A stretch of 6,797 nt of DNA from an uncultured Bacteroidales bacterium (lineage in GTDB: Bacteria > Bacteroidota > Bacteroidia > Bacteroidales > UBA932), in assembly GCA_937901105.1 (NCBI GenBank), contig CALCHD010000048.1, positions 1 to 6,797 of the forward strand, in the 5' to 3' direction. Position numbers and translations under genes: made by a program. A model generated the notes under the pieces. The model did not search any database. It was not told where the DNA came from and saw nothing but the letters and a program-made list of their open reading frames with translations. Positions 5,615-6,797 of the stretch are shown here, piece by piece (the first letter of the stretch is position 1; every line of letters begins with the position of its first letter).

Positions 5615-6797
5615 ATGAAATCAATTTTGAATATAGTTGAAAAAATTAAGCCAACCTTCAGCAAGGGTGGCAAATTGGGTTTCCTGCACTCTACTTTTGA
5701 TGCCTTTGAGACCTTCCTTTTTGTTCCAAACACTGTAACAAAAAGCGGATCCCACATTAGAGATTGTGTAGACCTAAAAAGAGTAATGACCGTTGTGATC
5801 ATTGCACTTTTGCCTGCATTGGCATTTGGAATATGGAATGTTGGAGAGCAGCATTCAATTGCATTCGGTTTGGATATGAACTTCATTGAGAAAGTATGGT
5901 TCGGACTTTTGAAAGTACTTCCTCTAATTATTGTATCTTACGTTGTAGGTTTGGGAATTGAGTTCATCTCAGCCCAGCTTCGCGGACATGAGGTTAATGA
6001 GGGTTACCTTGTATCAGGTATGATCATTCCTCTAATCATGCCGGTAGACGTTCCCCTTTGGATTCTTGCACTTGCAGTTGCATTTGCAGTAATCATCGGT
6101 AAAGAGGTATTTGGCGGTACAGGTATGAACATCTGGAACCCTGCTCTTATTGCACGTGCATTTGTATTCTTCGCTTACCCTTCACAGATCTCAGGTGACA
6201 CCATCTGGGTTGAGGGCTTGAACGCAGCCAAAGCAAATGCAATGCAGGTAGTGGACGGTTTCTCTGGCGCAACCCCTCTAGGACAGGCTGCAAACGGCGT
6301 AGTAGACTTCACCACTACAACTGGTGAGCCTCTAACAGCATTGCAGGCTTTCATTGGTACAATGCCAGGTTCAATTGGTGAGACTTCAACAATCGCTATC
6401 CTTATTGGTGCTGTAATCCTTATCTGGACAGGCGTTGCAAGCTGGAAAATCATGGTTTCTTGCGTTGCAGGTGCTCTAGGCGTAGGATTCCTTATCAACG
6501 GTTTTGCAGAGCCGGGCACTTTTGCCGCAGTTCCTGCATACTGGCACCTTATCCTTGGCGGTTTTGCATTTGGAGCAGTGTTCATGGCTACAGACCCTGT
6601 AACCTCGGCACAGACAGAGAAAGGTAAATGGATTTACGGTTTCCTTGTTGGTGCCCTTGCAGTTATCATCCGTCTGTTCAACCCAGGTTACCCAGAGGGA
6701 ATGATGCTTGCCATCCTCCTTATGAACACATTTGCTCCGCTTATCGACCACTACGTGATCGAAGGCTCTATCAAGAGAAGGGCAAAGAAGGTAAAAA
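5615..6797 (+). CDS. nqrB: Na+-translocating NADH:quinone reductase subunit B (3' end beyond window)
   Basis: NqrB is the integral membrane subunit of Na+-NQR. It holds a covalently bound FMN and takes part in quinone reduction and the sodium path. The frame stays open from ATG 5615 to the window edge, giving 394 residues and no stop. That is close to family length, and the last residues (SIKRRAKKVK) look like the basic cytoplasmic tail, so few codons are probably missing. Thr220 in DGFSGATPLG (SGAT at 217-220) is the predicted FMN attachment residue. Other hallmarks are HIRDCVDLKRVMT (47-59), GGTGMNIWNPALIARAFVFFAYP, FMATDPVTSAQTEKGKWIYG, and several hydrophobic membrane segments (for example about 57-76, 96-118 and 134-160). 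It starts 11 nt after nqrA without a clear Shine-Dalgarno site and is surely co-transcribed. The usual order predicts nqrC, D, E and F next. Confidence 0.96.
   Translation, partial: MKSILNIVEKIKPTFSKGGKLGFLHSTFDAFETFLFVPNTVTKSGSHIRDCVDLKRVMTVVIIALLPALAFGIWNVGEQHSIAFGLDMNFIEKVWFGLLKVLPLIIVSYVVGLGIEFISAQLRGHEVNEGYLVSGMIIPLIMPVDVPLWILALAVAFAVIIGKEVFGGTGMNIWNPALIARAFVFFAYPSQISGDTIWVEGLNAAKANAMQVVDGFSGATPLGQAANGVVDFTTTTGEPLTALQAFIGTMPGSIGETSTIAILIGAVILIWTGVASWKIMVSCVAGALGVGFLINGFAEPGTFAAVPAYWHLILGGFAFGAVFMATDPVTSAQTEKGKWIYGFLVGALAVIIRLFNPGYPEGMMLAILLMNTFAPLIDHYVIEGSIKRRAKKVK

Noticed and set aside
5587..5886. Minus-strand open frame of 99 codons across the nqrA-nqrB junction
   Set aside because: It overlaps the end of nqrA and the conserved start of nqrB and shows no recognisable protein features.
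6175..6585. Minus-strand open frame of 136 codons inside nqrB
   Set aside because: It is antisense to the conserved NqrB membrane segments and FMN site. It is Pro/Ala/Thr-rich as expected from reversing Gly/Ala codons, with no supporting start signal.

Overview
The window looks like a chromosomal segment from a member of the Bacteroidota, most likely order Bacteroidales. Three things point there. The proteins are of Bacteroidota type: a DUF4493/DUF6359-like lipoprotein, a PcrA-like helicase with the VVGDDAQSIYSFRGA form of motif III, and Nqr subunits of Bacteroidales style. Promoter-like TAnnTTTG (-7) elements precede three genes. Shine-Dalgarno sequences are absent from most starts. The assignment comes from reading the sequence and was not tested by a search.

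Layout from left to right. (1) Positions 1-259, plus strand: the last 85 codons of a CoA-transferase / acetyl-CoA hydrolase family enzyme. (2) Positions 280-312: a perfect 30-bp palindrome flanked by A and T runs, acting as a shared terminator between convergent genes. (3) Positions 374-1456, minus strand: a 360-residue predicted lipoprotein with its own promoter and an unusually strong ribosome binding site. (4) Positions 1457-1682: an intergenic stretch holding that promoter and two tandem hairpins that should end pcrA transcription. (5) Positions 1683-4124, minus strand: a complete 813-residue UvrD/PcrA superfamily 1A helicase. (6) Positions 4125-4223: a 99-bp divergent promoter region. (7) Positions 4224-5603 and 5615 to the window edge, plus strand: nqrA and nearly all of nqrB, the first two genes of an operon for the Na+-translocating NADH:quinone reductase, which should continue with nqrCDEF outside the window.

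The genes serve separate jobs: CoA-ester metabolism, cell envelope, DNA repair or transcription-coupled helicase work, and respiratory sodium pumping. Only nqrA and nqrB form an evident functional unit. No RNA genes, mobile elements, CRISPR arrays or phage genes were seen. I found no convincing new multi-gene system. The points most worth checking are a five-cysteine cluster in NqrA, a probable leaderless pcrA mRNA, and the two-domain lipoprotein of unknown function.
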